DNA of 64,000 nt from positions 1,054,001-1,118,000 of the forward strand of contig NZ_CP132291.1 of NCBI RefSeq assembly GCF_044359855.1, given 5' to 3'. Below are positions 54,993-63,558 of the stretch, piece after piece. A program made the translations under genes and the position numbers. A model generated the notes under the pieces. The model searched no databases, was not told where the DNA came from, and saw only the letters and a program-made list of their open reading frames with translations. Positions within the stretch are counted from its first letter, which is position 1. Every line of letters starts with the position of its first letter. This DNA comes from Rummeliibacillus pycnus_A (GTDB taxonomy: Bacteria; Bacillota; Bacilli; Bacillales_A; Planococcaceae).

Positions 54993-55844
54993 TTATGATA
55001 GCTTTTTTTTAGAAGATTGCAATGTATTAGATAATAGCATTGTAATTGTCATTGGACCAACGCCGCCTGGAACAGGTGTAATTGCAGATACTTTGTCGAT
55101 GACTGCATTGAAATCTACATCTCCACAAAGTTTGCCGTTTTCATCTCTGTCCATACCAACGTCGATTACGACTGCACCTTCTTTTACATGATCTGCACCA
55201 ATCATTTTTGCTCGACCTGTTGCTACTACTAAAATATCAGCTTGAGTTGTAATAGCTTTTAAATCAGGTGTTTTTGAATGGCAATATGTAACCGTTGCAT
55301 CTTTTTGTAGTAGTAGTTGTCCCATAGGAACACCAACAATATGACTACGCCCAACAACTACAGCGTGTTTACCAGCAATTTCAACATTTGCATGTTCTAA
55401 TAGTTTCATCACGCCATATGGAGTACAAGGTAAGAATGTTGATTGTTTTAATAACATTTTACCGACACTTATTGGGTGGAATCCATCGACATCTTTTTCT
55501 GGAGATATCGTTGCGATTACTTTTTGTTCATCGATATGCTTTGGAAGTGGTAATTGAACTAAAATACCATCAATTGCTGGATTAACATTCAATTGCTCAA
55601 TTTGTTGTAACAATGTTTCTTCTGTGACTTCTGCAGATAACTTAATTAGCTCTGAGTAAATGCCCATTTGTTCACATGATTTTTGTTTGTTGGAAACATA
55701 GGTATGTGAAGCGGGGTCGTCACCTACTAAAATAACTGCTAGACCTGGAGTAATACCTTGTTCTTTTAAAGCATTCACTTCTTGTTGAATGGATTGTCGA
55801 ATCGTATTGCCAATTTCTTTACCGTTAATTAGTTTGCCTGACAT
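54993..55844 (-). CDS. folD: Bifunctional methylene-THF dehydrogenase/cyclohydrolase
   Basis: 283 residues with DDPASHTYVSNKQKSCEQMG (catalytic lysine) and GRSHIVGVPMGQLLLQKDAT (NADP site), ending in TPVPGGVGPMTITMLL. One-carbon metabolism. Confidence 0.97.
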   Translation of the reverse strand: MSGKLINGKEIGNTIRQSIQQEVNALKEQGITPGLAVILVGDDPASHTYVSNKQKSCEQMGIYSELIKLSAEVTEETLLQQIEQLNVNPAIDGILVQLPLPKHIDEQKVIATISPEKDVDGFHPISVGKMLLKQSTFLPCTPYGVMKLLEHANVEIAGKHAVVVGRSHIVGVPMGQLLLQKDATVTYCHSKTPDLKAITTQADILVVATGRAKMIGADHVKEGAVVIDVGMDRDENGKLCGDVDFNAVIDKVSAITPVPGGVGPMTITMLLSNTLQSSKKKLS

Positions 55845-55880
55845 CTTGTTAACACTCCCAAATTCAGCTTTTTTTATCTA

Positions 55881-56255
55881 TTATGCAAATTTTGATAATA
55901 CACCGTTGACAAATTTACTTGATTTTTCGTCACCAAATGTTTTACTTAGCTCAATTGCCTCGTTTAATACAACACTTTTTGGTGTTTCTGGTGTATACAT
56001 CAATTCATAAGCCGCTAAGCGCAAAATTGTTCTTTCAATTTTAGCTAAACGATCGAATGACCAATTTTCTAATTTCCCTGCTAATGCAGCATCAATTTCT
56101 GCTTGATGTTGAACAGTACCTGAAACTAATTTTTCATAGAAATCATTTGTTTGTTCTTCCATCACATGCACCATTGCTTCTTGAATTGTTAACTCTGTAT
56201 TTTCTAGTTGAAAAAGTGTTTGTAACGCTTTTTCGCGCGCTTCTCGTCGCTTCAT
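55881..56255 (-). CDS. nusB: Transcription antitermination factor NusB
   Basis: 124 residues: KRREAREKALQTLFQLENTE at the N-terminus and VVLNEAIELSKTFGDEKSSK with FVNGVLSKF at the end. Part of the rRNA antitermination complex with NusE. Confidence 0.96.
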   Translation of the reverse strand: MKRREAREKALQTLFQLENTELTIQEAMVHVMEEQTNDFYEKLVSGTVQHQAEIDAALAGKLENWSFDRLAKIERTILRLAAYELMYTPETPKSVVLNEAIELSKTFGDEKSSKFVNGVLSKFA

Positions 56256-56540
56256 TATTGTTTGTGCTCCTTTATACTACTACATCGGGACACTGTGGAC
56301 TGTTAAATGTTATAAAATAGCAAAGAACGCCACAAGTGACCCATTATGTGAAGTATTTCATTTGTTTACATTTAGATTTATTTTATCACAAAATAAATCT
56401 CATCGCATGGATTCTTGCATCTTTTGAAAAATCAGAAAAGAATTATTCGAAAACTCTTTTGAACGATTTTTCTCGGACGAGCTGCGTAGTAGTGCAGAAG
56501 CATTGTTTTGCTAAGAAAAAGAACCTAGCAAATGTGTAGG

Positions 56541-56790
56541 ACACTGAAAAGGTCTGATCAGCATGTATATCCGTTGATTTCTGTTCCGAGCGGACGCTTT
56601 CCGTGGGCGAACTGACGAGCCTCCTCGCTACGCTGTGGGGTCTCGTCTAGCTCGTTTTCCCACAGGAGTCTCCGCTAATTCCACTTCAACGAAGATAGCT
56701 ATACAAGATTTTTATTATAAATTTACATCTATTTTTACTTTTTCAGTGCCCTCTCGCTTTTCCCGCTGGAGTCGCCGCTCTCCACTCCAA
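56541..56790. repeat. GC-rich palindromic intergenic repeat, copy 5
   Basis: Core CGCTTTCCGTGGGCGAACTG, GGGGTCTCGTCTAGCTCG and CCCACAGGAGTCTCCGCTAA. Outer arms CACTGAAAAGGT and TACTTTTTCAGTGCCC are inverted. Located between nusB and the asp23-like gene. Confidence 0.85.
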
Positions 56791-56909
56791 TCAACTCGTG
56801 TTGTCCAATTGAAGAATCTTACTTCAGCTCTAAAAACAGGATGGATTTCCGTAATAATTAAAGGAGCTAACGTAACTAAATCTAGATTAAAGAAGCCTTC
56901 TGAAAAATA

Positions 56910-56953
56910 AAAAGGGTGTCTTGAAAGTGATTTTACACTATCAAGACACCCTA
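56910..56953 (-). terminator. Terminator of the accBC-asp23 operon
   Basis: AGGGTGTCTTGA and TCAAGACACCCT stem with TTTTTATTTTT on the minus strand. Confidence 0.9.
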
Positions 56954-57015
56954 TAGATACGCCTTAGAATGTATCAGGAAGTAACCAATACATTCTTCTA
57001 CGCTCATAAGAAAAA

Positions 57016-57423
57016 TTATTCAGTTTTTGCGTCGTTCAATTGGTCAAATTGAATTCCTGTAATATGTACATTCACTTCTTTTGTAGTGTGAGATGTCATA
57101 TTAGCAATTGCTTCTCGGATTTGAGTTTGAACTTGCTTTGCTACTTTCGCGACAGATACACCATATTGCACGAAGCAATAGACATCCACGATTAAGCCTT
57201 CTTCAGTCCATTCTGTTTTTATCCCTTTACCATGAACTTTTTTACCGAATTTTTCTACAACACCTGTAGCAAAATTACCTCTAGTTTTAGAGACACCTTC
57301 CACTTCTGTTGTAGCAATTCCCGCAATAACTTCAATGACTTCAGGTGCAACCTCAATCTTACCTAATTTATCCTTACCAGAAGGAGTATTTTGTGGTAGA
57401 GATTGTACGACTTTATCAGCCAT
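57016..57423 (-). CDS. Asp23/Gls24 family envelope stress protein (YqhY)
   Basis: 135 residues with GKIEVAPEVIEVIAGIATTE and GLIVDVYCFVQYGVSVAKVA, the Asp23 domain. In Bacillus, YqhY is co-transcribed with accBC and affects acetyl-CoA carboxylase activity; the same arrangement is here, 21 bases after accC. Confidence 0.93.
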   Translation of the reverse strand: MADKVVQSLPQNTPSGKDKLGKIEVAPEVIEVIAGIATTEVEGVSKTRGNFATGVVEKFGKKVHGKGIKTEWTEEGLIVDVYCFVQYGVSVAKVAKQVQTQIREAIANMTSHTTKEVNVHITGIQFDQLNDAKTE

Positions 57424-57444
57424 AGAGTTCGCCCCTTTCTCGTG

Positions 57445-58800
57445 TTATGAATTCATAACGTCATTTTCTTCAAGGAATTTTGTATTGAATTTCCCTGATT
57501 TAAATACTTCATGATCCATTAATTTTTCATGGAAAGGAATTGTTGTATGAATGCCAGGTCCTTCAACAATAAATTCACCTAAAGCGCGTTTCATTTTAGC
57601 AATTGCTTCTTCACGAGTATCAGCATGTACAATTAATTTCGCTACCATTGAATCATAATATGGCGGAATTGCATAGCCTGGGTACATCGCTGAATCAATA
57701 CGCACACCAATACCACCAGGAGCTAAATAACTTTCAACTTTACCTGGAGATGGCATAAAGTTTTTAGATGGATTTTCTGCATTGATACGACATTCAATCG
57801 CCCAACCATTTACTTTCACATCTTCTTGTTTATACACCAATTTTTCACCAGATGCAATTTTCAACTGTTCACGAACTAGGTCAATACCTGTGATAGCTTC
57901 TGTTACTGGGTGTTCTACTTGGATACGAGTGTTCATTTCCATGAAGTAGAATTTATCTTCTTTATAGTCATAGATAAACTCAACAGTACCAGCACCTCGA
58001 TAACCACAAGCAATTGCTGCTTTAACAGCTGCGTCACCCATTTCAGCACGACGTTCTTCAGAAAGTGCTGGAGATGGAGCTTCTTCTACAAGTTTTTGCA
58101 TACGACGTTGAACTGTACAGTCACGTTCACCTAAATGGATAGTATGACCATAGCTATCAGCTAACACTTGAATTTCACAGTGACGGAAATCTTCGATGAA
58201 TTTCTCTAAGTATACGCCTGGATTACCAAAAGCCGCTGCTGCTTCTTTTTGAGTAATTTGAACGCCTTTGATCAAATCCTCTTCATCACGTGCAACGCGG
58301 ATCCCTTTACCACCACCACCGGCAGTGGCTTTAATAATAACTGGGTATCCGATTCCTTTTGCCACTTCTACAGCTTCATGTTCATCTGCTACAAGGCCTT
58401 TTGAACCTGGAACTGTTGGAACGCCTGCTGCAATCATTGTGTCTTTTGCGATATCTTTAATACCCATAATTTTAATCGCATCAGAAGTTGGTCCAATAAA
58501 AGTAATGCCAGCATCTTCACAAGCTTCTGCAAAGCTAGCGTTCTCTGCAAGGAAACCGTATCCAGGGTGAATACCATCACAACCTGTTTTTTCAGCCACT
58601 GTTAGAATTCTATCAATTTTCAAATAACTATCACTAGAAAATTTAGAACCAATACAGTACGCTTCGTCCGCAAGTTGTACATGAAGTGCTTCACGATCTG
58701 CATCTGAATATACAGCAACAGATTGAATATCTAATTCTTTACATGCTCGAATAATGCGTACCGCGATTTCTCCACGGTTTGCGATCAATACTTTTTTCAT
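57445..58800 (-). CDS. accC: Acetyl-CoA carboxylase, biotin carboxylase subunit
   Basis: 451 residues: KKVLIANRGEIAVRIIRACK at the start, ATP-grasp KATAGGGGKGIRVARDEEDL and active-site EMNTRIQVEHPVTEAITGID. Carboxylates biotin on AccB for fatty-acid synthesis. Confidence 0.98.
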   Translation of the reverse strand: MKKVLIANRGEIAVRIIRACKELDIQSVAVYSDADREALHVQLADEAYCIGSKFSSDSYLKIDRILTVAEKTGCDGIHPGYGFLAENASFAEACEDAGITFIGPTSDAIKIMGIKDIAKDTMIAAGVPTVPGSKGLVADEHEAVEVAKGIGYPVIIKATAGGGGKGIRVARDEEDLIKGVQITQKEAAAAFGNPGVYLEKFIEDFRHCEIQVLADSYGHTIHLGERDCTVQRRMQKLVEEAPSPALSEERRAEMGDAAVKAAIACGYRGAGTVEFIYDYKEDKFYFMEMNTRIQVEHPVTEAITGIDLVREQLKIASGEKLVYKQEDVKVNGWAIECRINAENPSKNFMPSPGKVESYLAPGGIGVRIDSAMYPGYAIPPYYDSMVAKLIVHADTREEAIAKMKRALGEFIVEGPGIHTTIPFHEKLMDHEVFKSGKFNTKFLEENDVMNS

Positions 58801-58815
58801 TGCACACGGCCTCCC

Positions 58816-59322
58816 TTAGTTTTCTTTCACTAGGAATAAAGGTTGACCGTATTCCACTAATTCGCCGTCTTTAACAAGAACTTCGACGATTTCACCTTTT
58901 ACTTCTGCTTCAATTTCATTGAATAATTTCATCGCTTCGACGATACAAACGATTGATTCTTCGCCCACTTTGTCCCCTACTTGAACGAATGCTGGAGATT
59001 CAGGATTTGGTGATTGATAGAAAGTACCAACCATTGGTGAAACGATTTTGTGTAAAGATGCATCATTTACAACTTCAACTTTTGGTGCAGGTGCTGCAGC
59101 TTTTTCTTCAACAGGAGCTGCTGGTGCTTTAGGAGCTTCAACAACTGGAGCTGCTGGTGCTGGAACCGCTTTAACAACTTGCGCTGGAGCTTCAGCTATA
59201 ACTGTTGTACCACTATTCTTTTTAAGTTTAACTTTTGTGTCATCTACTTCGTACACGAACTCATCGATTGAAGAAGAATCTACTAGTTTAATGATTTCGC
59301 GAATTTCTTGAATTTTCAACAT
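58816..59322 (-). CDS. accB: Acetyl-CoA carboxylase, biotin carboxyl carrier protein
   Basis: 168 residues. N-terminal MLKIQEIREIIKLVDSSSID, a long Ala/Pro-rich linker, and the biotinyl domain with IVEAMKLFNEIEAEV carrying the biotin lysine. First gene of the acc operon. Confidence 0.97.
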   Translation of the reverse strand: MLKIQEIREIIKLVDSSSIDEFVYEVDDTKVKLKKNSGTTVIAEAPAQVVKAVPAPAAPVVEAPKAPAAPVEEKAAAPAPKVEVVNDASLHKIVSPMVGTFYQSPNPESPAFVQVGDKVGEESIVCIVEAMKLFNEIEAEVKGEIVEVLVKDGELVEYGQPLFLVKEN

Positions 59323-59437
59323 ACATTACTCCCCTTACTTGTGTGTAGTATAATACATTTACTATTTTATCTCGTTTAATGTATTTTTTAAACACTTATT
59401 TATAAATAAACATTATTCAAGAAAATTCGCACAAAAA

Positions 59438-59986
59438 TCAGTTAATTGTTTCAGATTGGAAATCGACAACAATTTGTCCAGAGTTATCAAGCTCTTTTTT
59501 TACCATATAAATAATCTCATTTGCCTTAGCTTTGGACAATTCATTCGCCTGTACTGTAACACGAATTCGATCGTTTTCAGCTTTTACAAATGCATCAGGA
59601 TATCCTAAAGTTTTGATTAACATTTCTAACATAGCTTCGTTTGATTCATTTTTTGTAATGGCATCGATTTGGTTGAATGCTTCATTTTTTTCTTCAGCTG
59701 TGTATTGTGAAGATGCGATTTTTTTAGTTAACGTATCTTTTAATTGACTACGTTGATTTTGTAATTCCATTCGCATTTCTTCAAATAGATGACTTTCTGT
59801 TGTCACTGGTGTTGTTTTACCTGTTTTACTAGCAATATCACTAATTTTAGTATCTTTTAAAGCGTTATCACTGAAAATTGCTAGTCCATTAAATGGTGTC
59901 ACAGGATTAGATAAATAATATACCGAAATTACCGCAGCTAAACTTAGTAATGTTAAAAACCATACTGCTTTCTTTTTTACTCTCAA
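59438..59986 (-). CDS. spoIIIAH: Stage III sporulation protein AH
   Basis: 182 residues: single N-terminal helix (AVWFLTLLSLAAVISVYYLS) and a C-terminal ring-building domain (AMLEMLIKTLGYPDAFVKAE). Mother-cell half of the SpoIIQ-SpoIIIAH channel. TTG start after GGAGGATTCAAA; overlaps the spoIIIAG stop. The reading frame is intact, unlike some neighbours. Confidence 0.93.
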   Translation of the reverse strand: MRVKKKAVWFLTLLSLAAVISVYYLSNPVTPFNGLAIFSDNALKDTKISDIASKTGKTTPVTTESHLFEEMRMELQNQRSQLKDTLTKKIASSQYTAEEKNEAFNQIDAITKNESNEAMLEMLIKTLGYPDAFVKAENDRIRVTVQANELSKAKANEIIYMVKKELDNSGQIVVDFQSETIN

Positions 59987-60425
59987 TTTGAATCCTCCTT
60001 TTTTTCCATTGGTCGTACCACAATTCGATGGGTTGGTATTTCTAGTACACTTGATAACACAGTAACAAGATCATTTTTTACAGTTATTGAATCAGCCCCT
60101 TCTGCCACGACTAAAACGCCCGTCACTTTTTGTTGTTTGCTTTCAGCATTTTGTTGCCAACTAAAATATTGGCTTAATGATGATTCATCAGTTTTCGCAT
60201 CTGGTGTTGGCTGATCATAATAGAAATAAATCATCACTTTTCCTACGCCCTCAATTGAACTAAGAATAGAGGTTAATTCTTGATATTGTTCTGTATTGTT
60301 AGTGGAAGTTTTCGCATCATCTTTCGCTCCTTTTGATAGGCTCCAAAAACCACTAACTAAAAGTAGTACAATGATGATTCCTGCAATGAGATACTGCGAC
60401 TTTTTAAAGTGTAGTGCTTTTCCAA
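59983..60425 (-). pseudogene. spoIIIAG: spoIIIAG with a one-base frame break
   Basis: AAGGAGG lies eight bases before TTG 60425, which opens EKHYTLK. At the run of five A (60401-60405) the frame fails; adding one A gives KKSQYLIAGIIIVLLLVSGF, the expected transmembrane helix, followed by an intact body (SSIEGVGKVMIYFYYDQPTP; VLSSVLEIPTHRIVVRPMEK). Without correction the TM frame has no usual start codon and only the soluble part from 60237 could be made. Sequencing error, true mutation or slippage are all possible. SpoIIIAG builds the large ring of the feeding-tube apparatus. Confidence 0.75.
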
Positions 60426-60497
60426 GGACATCTCCTCCTTAATACATTAACAACTAGTACATCTTATGAACTGATTGTATTCAATATGCAAAGCAAT

Positions 60498-60644
60498 CTA
60501 TAAAAAGAAATAGTTAATGCAATAAAGTGCTATGACCATTCTTAAAAGTTGAGTCGATTCTTCCTCATAATCTTTCGGCATGATTAAAAGTAATATTTTG
60601 CCGATTATACTATAAGCTAACAAGCCAAATAAAAAGCTTGTCAC
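60498..60644 (-). CDS. spoIIIAF: Truncated SpoIIIAF (48 residues)
   Basis: GTG 60644, after GGGAGGAGC and overlapping the spoIIIAE stop, starts a 48-residue protein: TSFLFGLLAYSIIGKILLLI, MPKDYEEESTQLLR, MVIALYCINYFFL. This matches only the two N-terminal helices of SpoIIIAF (206 residues in B. subtilis); the cytosolic ring-building domain is absent, and just ~70 non-coding bases remain before spoIIIAG. Position identifies it. Confidence 0.65.
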   Translation of the reverse strand: MTSFLFGLLAYSIIGKILLLIMPKDYEEESTQLLRMVIALYCINYFFL

Positions 60645-61558
60645 TACGCTCCTCCCTTTCCTATTTGCATTTGTATCATTAGTAGCACCATCATGATAGT
60701 AAAGAAATAGGCGAATGCAATTAAAAACGAAACAGCACAAAGGACAAAGAGAGTTTTACTAATATCTTCGATTAATCCATTTACTTTACTATCTGAAAAA
60801 GGTTCTAATACTGCTGATAGAAAACGATAGCTAAAACCCAATATTAAAATATTTACTGTAGGTAGGATCGTTACACTCCAGACACTGATTAATAATCCCG
60901 TACTAGTTGTTACTAATGCAGTTGAGGAATATTTTTTAAAAGTATTAAGAGATTCCGTAACTAACGAACCAATAATCGGGATATTCTGTTGTATTAACCT
61001 TTTAATAGGTTCAGATATATCTGCTGTATAGGAGCCAATAATGACACCATTTGCAGCAAGTAACATCGCATAAACTACAACTGAAGCTGAAACAATACTA
61101 AGAACAGACATACGCAAAAAATCCGCCATTTTAGCAAAGGATAACTCAGGCAACATTCTCGTAATAAAATCAAATACAAAAGAAGCTATTAACATTGGAA
61201 TAAGATATTTTGAAACGATTACTAAAATGGTTTGTAAAAACATTAAAAAAACGGGACTAATCGCCAATACTGAAAATAGTCCCGAACCAAAAAGTAAAGA
61301 TGATGTTAATAATGGTGACAGTACAACATAGATATGCATCAGTTGATCTGTAATATCTTGCATTTGAAGAAAAGCATCAAATACAGGGCGAATGGTAACC
61401 ACTATCACTACGATTAAAAAGAAAAACCTTGTCCATTCTTTCATCGTTGGAATCAGCCAATTGATACAAAGAAATAGAAATGCATATAGAAAAAAAGAAC
61501 GTAGTGCAAAAAGTTGCTCTTTAAATGGTCCTAAAAAGAAAGTAGTCAGTTGTTCGAT
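60644..61558 (-). CDS. spoIIIAE: Stage III sporulation protein AE, short form with unusual start
   Basis: From the stop of spoIIIAD the same frame continues SIEQLTTFFLGPFKEQLFAL then LYAFLFLCINWLIPT and about six more helices (YRFLSAVLEPFSDSKVNGLI near the end). The codon eight bases after AGGAGG is ATC (61558); the first ATG lies at 61444 within a helix. About 304 residues against about 400 in B. subtilis: the signal peptide and periplasmic N-terminus are missing. Confidence 0.75.
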   Translation of the reverse strand: MEQLTTFFLGPFKEQLFALRSFFLYAFLFLCINWLIPTMKEWTRFFFLIVVIVVTIRPVFDAFLQMQDITDQLMHIYVVLSPLLTSSLLFGSGLFSVLAISPVFLMFLQTILVIVSKYLIPMLIASFVFDFITRMLPELSFAKMADFLRMSVLSIVSASVVVYAMLLAANGVIIGSYTADISEPIKRLIQQNIPIIGSLVTESLNTFKKYSSTALVTTSTGLLISVWSVTILPTVNILILGFSYRFLSAVLEPFSDSKVNGLIEDISKTLFVLCAVSFLIAFAYFFTIMMVLLMIQMQIGKGGA

Positions 61559-61570
61559 ACTTACAACCTC

Positions 61571-61945
61571 CTATGGTACTAATAGCTTCTCCCATTGCTT
61601 AAAAAGCTGACCTAACTCGTCCAACCATAGTGTTACAATCCAAATTTTAATCGCAAGATGACTAATAAAAGCAATACTTCCATAATCATTTTCTTCTAAT
61701 AAATATGAAACTATGATTGAACATAAATAAAGCAATGAACTACCTAATATTAATGGCAGATATGGCAAATCAAATAAATAAAACGTTCGTAACTTTTGCC
61801 AAAAAGGTAGAACAACTTGCATCATTAGAAAACTACATAATATGAAAAAAAACACGATTGATAATAAGCGATGTAACGCTGGAGACGTCATTTGTATTCC
61901 CACCAAAAGCAGGAGTGATATTAATATATAGAATAGGAATGTCAT
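61571..61945 (-). CDS. spoIIIAD: Stage III sporulation protein AD, divergent
   Basis: 124 residues, four hydrophobic segments. The C-terminal LLYLCSIIVSYLLEENDYGS and IAFISHLAIKIWIVTLWLDE corresponds to the GIAYIAEFGAQLTKDAGQGA-type region of SpoIIIAD, but identity to the B. subtilis protein is low by eye. ATG follows the spoIIIAC stop without a gap. Confidence 0.8.
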   Translation of the reverse strand: MTFLFYILISLLLLVGIQMTSPALHRLLSIVFFFILCSFLMMQVVLPFWQKLRTFYLFDLPYLPLILGSSLLYLCSIIVSYLLEENDYGSIAFISHLAIKIWIVTLWLDELGQLFKQWEKLLVP

Positions 61946-62137
61946 CTATGACGTCATCAGCCATTGGAAAAATGTAATAATTTCATCAAAGAAGAGACGC
62001 AAGAATCGAAGTAATTCGATTGTTATATATAGATATGCAATGAAATTTAGGAAAAAGGAAAACTCTTTTTTTCCTGTTTGTTCAAAGAAAATATGCAATA
62101 ATCCTAAGACAAGTCCAATCCCAGCAATACGAAGCAA
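61946..62137 (-). CDS. spoIIIAC: Stage III sporulation protein AC
   Basis: RIAGIGLVLGLLHIFFEQTG and KKEFSFFLNFIAYLYITIEL match SpoIIIAC. TTG 62137 is the only usual start, but AAAGGAGG lies about 22 bases upstream; at ideal spacing stands TCG (62152), which would extend the protein by SELQD. First gene of the operon here; no spoIIIAA or spoIIIAB upstream. Confidence 0.8.
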   Translation of the reverse strand: MLRIAGIGLVLGLLHIFFEQTGKKEFSFFLNFIAYLYITIELLRFLRLFFDEIITFFQWLMTS

Positions 62138-62177
62138 ATCTTGAAGTTCCGAAGTCGCCCCTCCTTTCTCTTCAATT

Positions 62178-62185
62178 TATGTATG
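62178..62185 (-). promoter_or_regulatory. Sigma-E-like -10 element upstream of spoIIIAC
   Basis: CATACATA on the minus strand matches the sigma-E -10 (CATACANT). A GCATATT lies upstream but closer than the usual spacing, so assignment is tentative. Confidence 0.4.
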
Positions 62186-62419
62186 GCACAAAAAAATATG
62201 CAAAAAGAGAAGTGTCTAATTGTTTAAAAGACTTAATTTCTATTATGTTGGATTGATTTATTATGAAATCGTTTTTGGGGTTATTTCTTTGAATACAATA
62301 AAGACAACAACATGAAGGTTTTACCCTTTAAGATGCACAAATATAAATAGGTCTATTGAATAAATTGCTTCTGGTCGCGCCCATTTATGAGAAAAAAAGA
62401 ATGGGGTGAGGAATTGAAA

Positions 62420-62812
62420 TTGAAACTGTTTATTTGCATACTATTTTTTTCTCTTTTAGTAGGATGCACAGCGGAAAATCAAGAACCACTTTGGGAAATT
62501 ACAAGGGTTGATGTTCAAAAAGATGCAAGTAATAAAGAAGTTGTGGTTATTACAGAAACGGAAACAATGGAATTATTGAAAAGTTATTTTGAAAAGATTT
62601 CATGGGAAAACGCAAAATCTGATATGGCGAGAAAGCACGATGTCAATATAATTTTAACTATTGATTTTGATAAGAAGAAAATATCGAAGGAATATAATAT
62701 TTGGTTTAATAAAGATAATTCTGCAACTGTTATTGATTATAATGATCATAAAACAGGAAGATTAAATAAAAAAGATGCCAAAGGTTTTAAAGAAATACTA
62801 ATAGGTTCTTAA
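62420..62812 (+). CDS. Predicted lipoprotein, unknown function
   Basis: About 130 residues: signal sequence LKLFICILFFSLLVGC with lipobox LVGC, then a soluble domain (WEITRVDVQKDASNKEVVVI; NIILTIDFDKKKISKEYNIW). TTG 62420 fits GGGTGAGG eight bases upstream better than ATG 62387. Occupies the place where spoIIIAA/AB would be expected. Family not recognised. Confidence 0.7.
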   Translation: MKLFICILFFSLLVGCTAENQEPLWEITRVDVQKDASNKEVVVITETETMELLKSYFEKISWENAKSDMARKHDVNIILTIDFDKKKISKEYNIWFNKDNSATVIDYNDHKTGRLNKKDAKGFKEILIGS

Positions 62813-62884
62813 TCATAATTCATAGGATTGATAAAATACACGAACAATAATTGGGCTATTTTTATTTACCATATCTATAAAGCG

Positions 62885-63262
62885 AAAGATGGCGACTCCT
62901 GTGGGAATGCGAGAAGGCCACTGAAAAAGTATAGGAATACAAAAATTTATAGTATATATCTGCTGTTAAATGAAGTGGAATTAGCTCCGCTTTCCGTGGG
63001 CGAACTGACGAGCCTCCTCGCTGCGCTCCGGGGTCTCGTCTAGCTCGTTTTCCCACAGGACGTTGAATGAACTTCACTGAATGAACATCGCACGAAGAAA
63101 ATGCGAATGCATTTTCGAGGAGTCTCCGCTAATTCCACTTCAACGAAGATGGTTAAACAAGATTTTTATCATAAAAATAAAGCTACTTTTACTTTTTCAG
63201 TGCCCTTAATGCGAGGAGGTTCAACGCTCGCCCGCGGAAAGCGAAATCTGGAGCGACATACT
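62885..63262. repeat. GC-rich palindromic intergenic repeat, copy 6
   Basis: Same core as copy 5, interrupted by a GTTGAATGAACTTC..AAATGCGAATGCATTTTCGA segment also found in copy 1. Arms GTGGAATTAGC/GCTAATTCCAC and CCACTGAAAAAGTA/TACTTTTTCAGTG are nested inverted repeats. Confidence 0.85.
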
Positions 63263-63445
63263 TAGTAAATACTAGATAGGAATGACTAGCCGAATTATTG
63301 AATTGATTATTTAGGAAATATTCGTATTTTTCACCTAGAAAAGCATTTTTGTAATTGATTCAAATAATTAAATTTAAATTAATGATGTTTCATTTCCCTG
63401 TACCAACAATAAACCACAATTTATTCGGGTAAAATGCAAAATACC

Positions 63446-63484
63446 AAAAAAAGATGACTCCTGTACATTACAGGAATCATCTTC
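63446..63484 (-). terminator. Terminator of efp
   Basis: AAGATGATTCCTGTA and TACAGGAGTCATCTT stem, then TTTTTT on the minus strand. Confidence 0.85.
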
Positions 63485-63558
63485 TTAACAATTCATAGTC
63501 TTATTCTAAATACCCTTTACTTAGGGTACATTTTAGATTGTCATATGAAATAATTTAA

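Noticed and set aside
56635..56910. Plus-strand 91-residue frame
   Set aside because: Runs through repeat copy 5 with basic low-complexity composition and no family resemblance.
62828..63077. Frames on both strands around 62.8-63.1 kb
   Set aside because: Both are translations of repeat copy 6.
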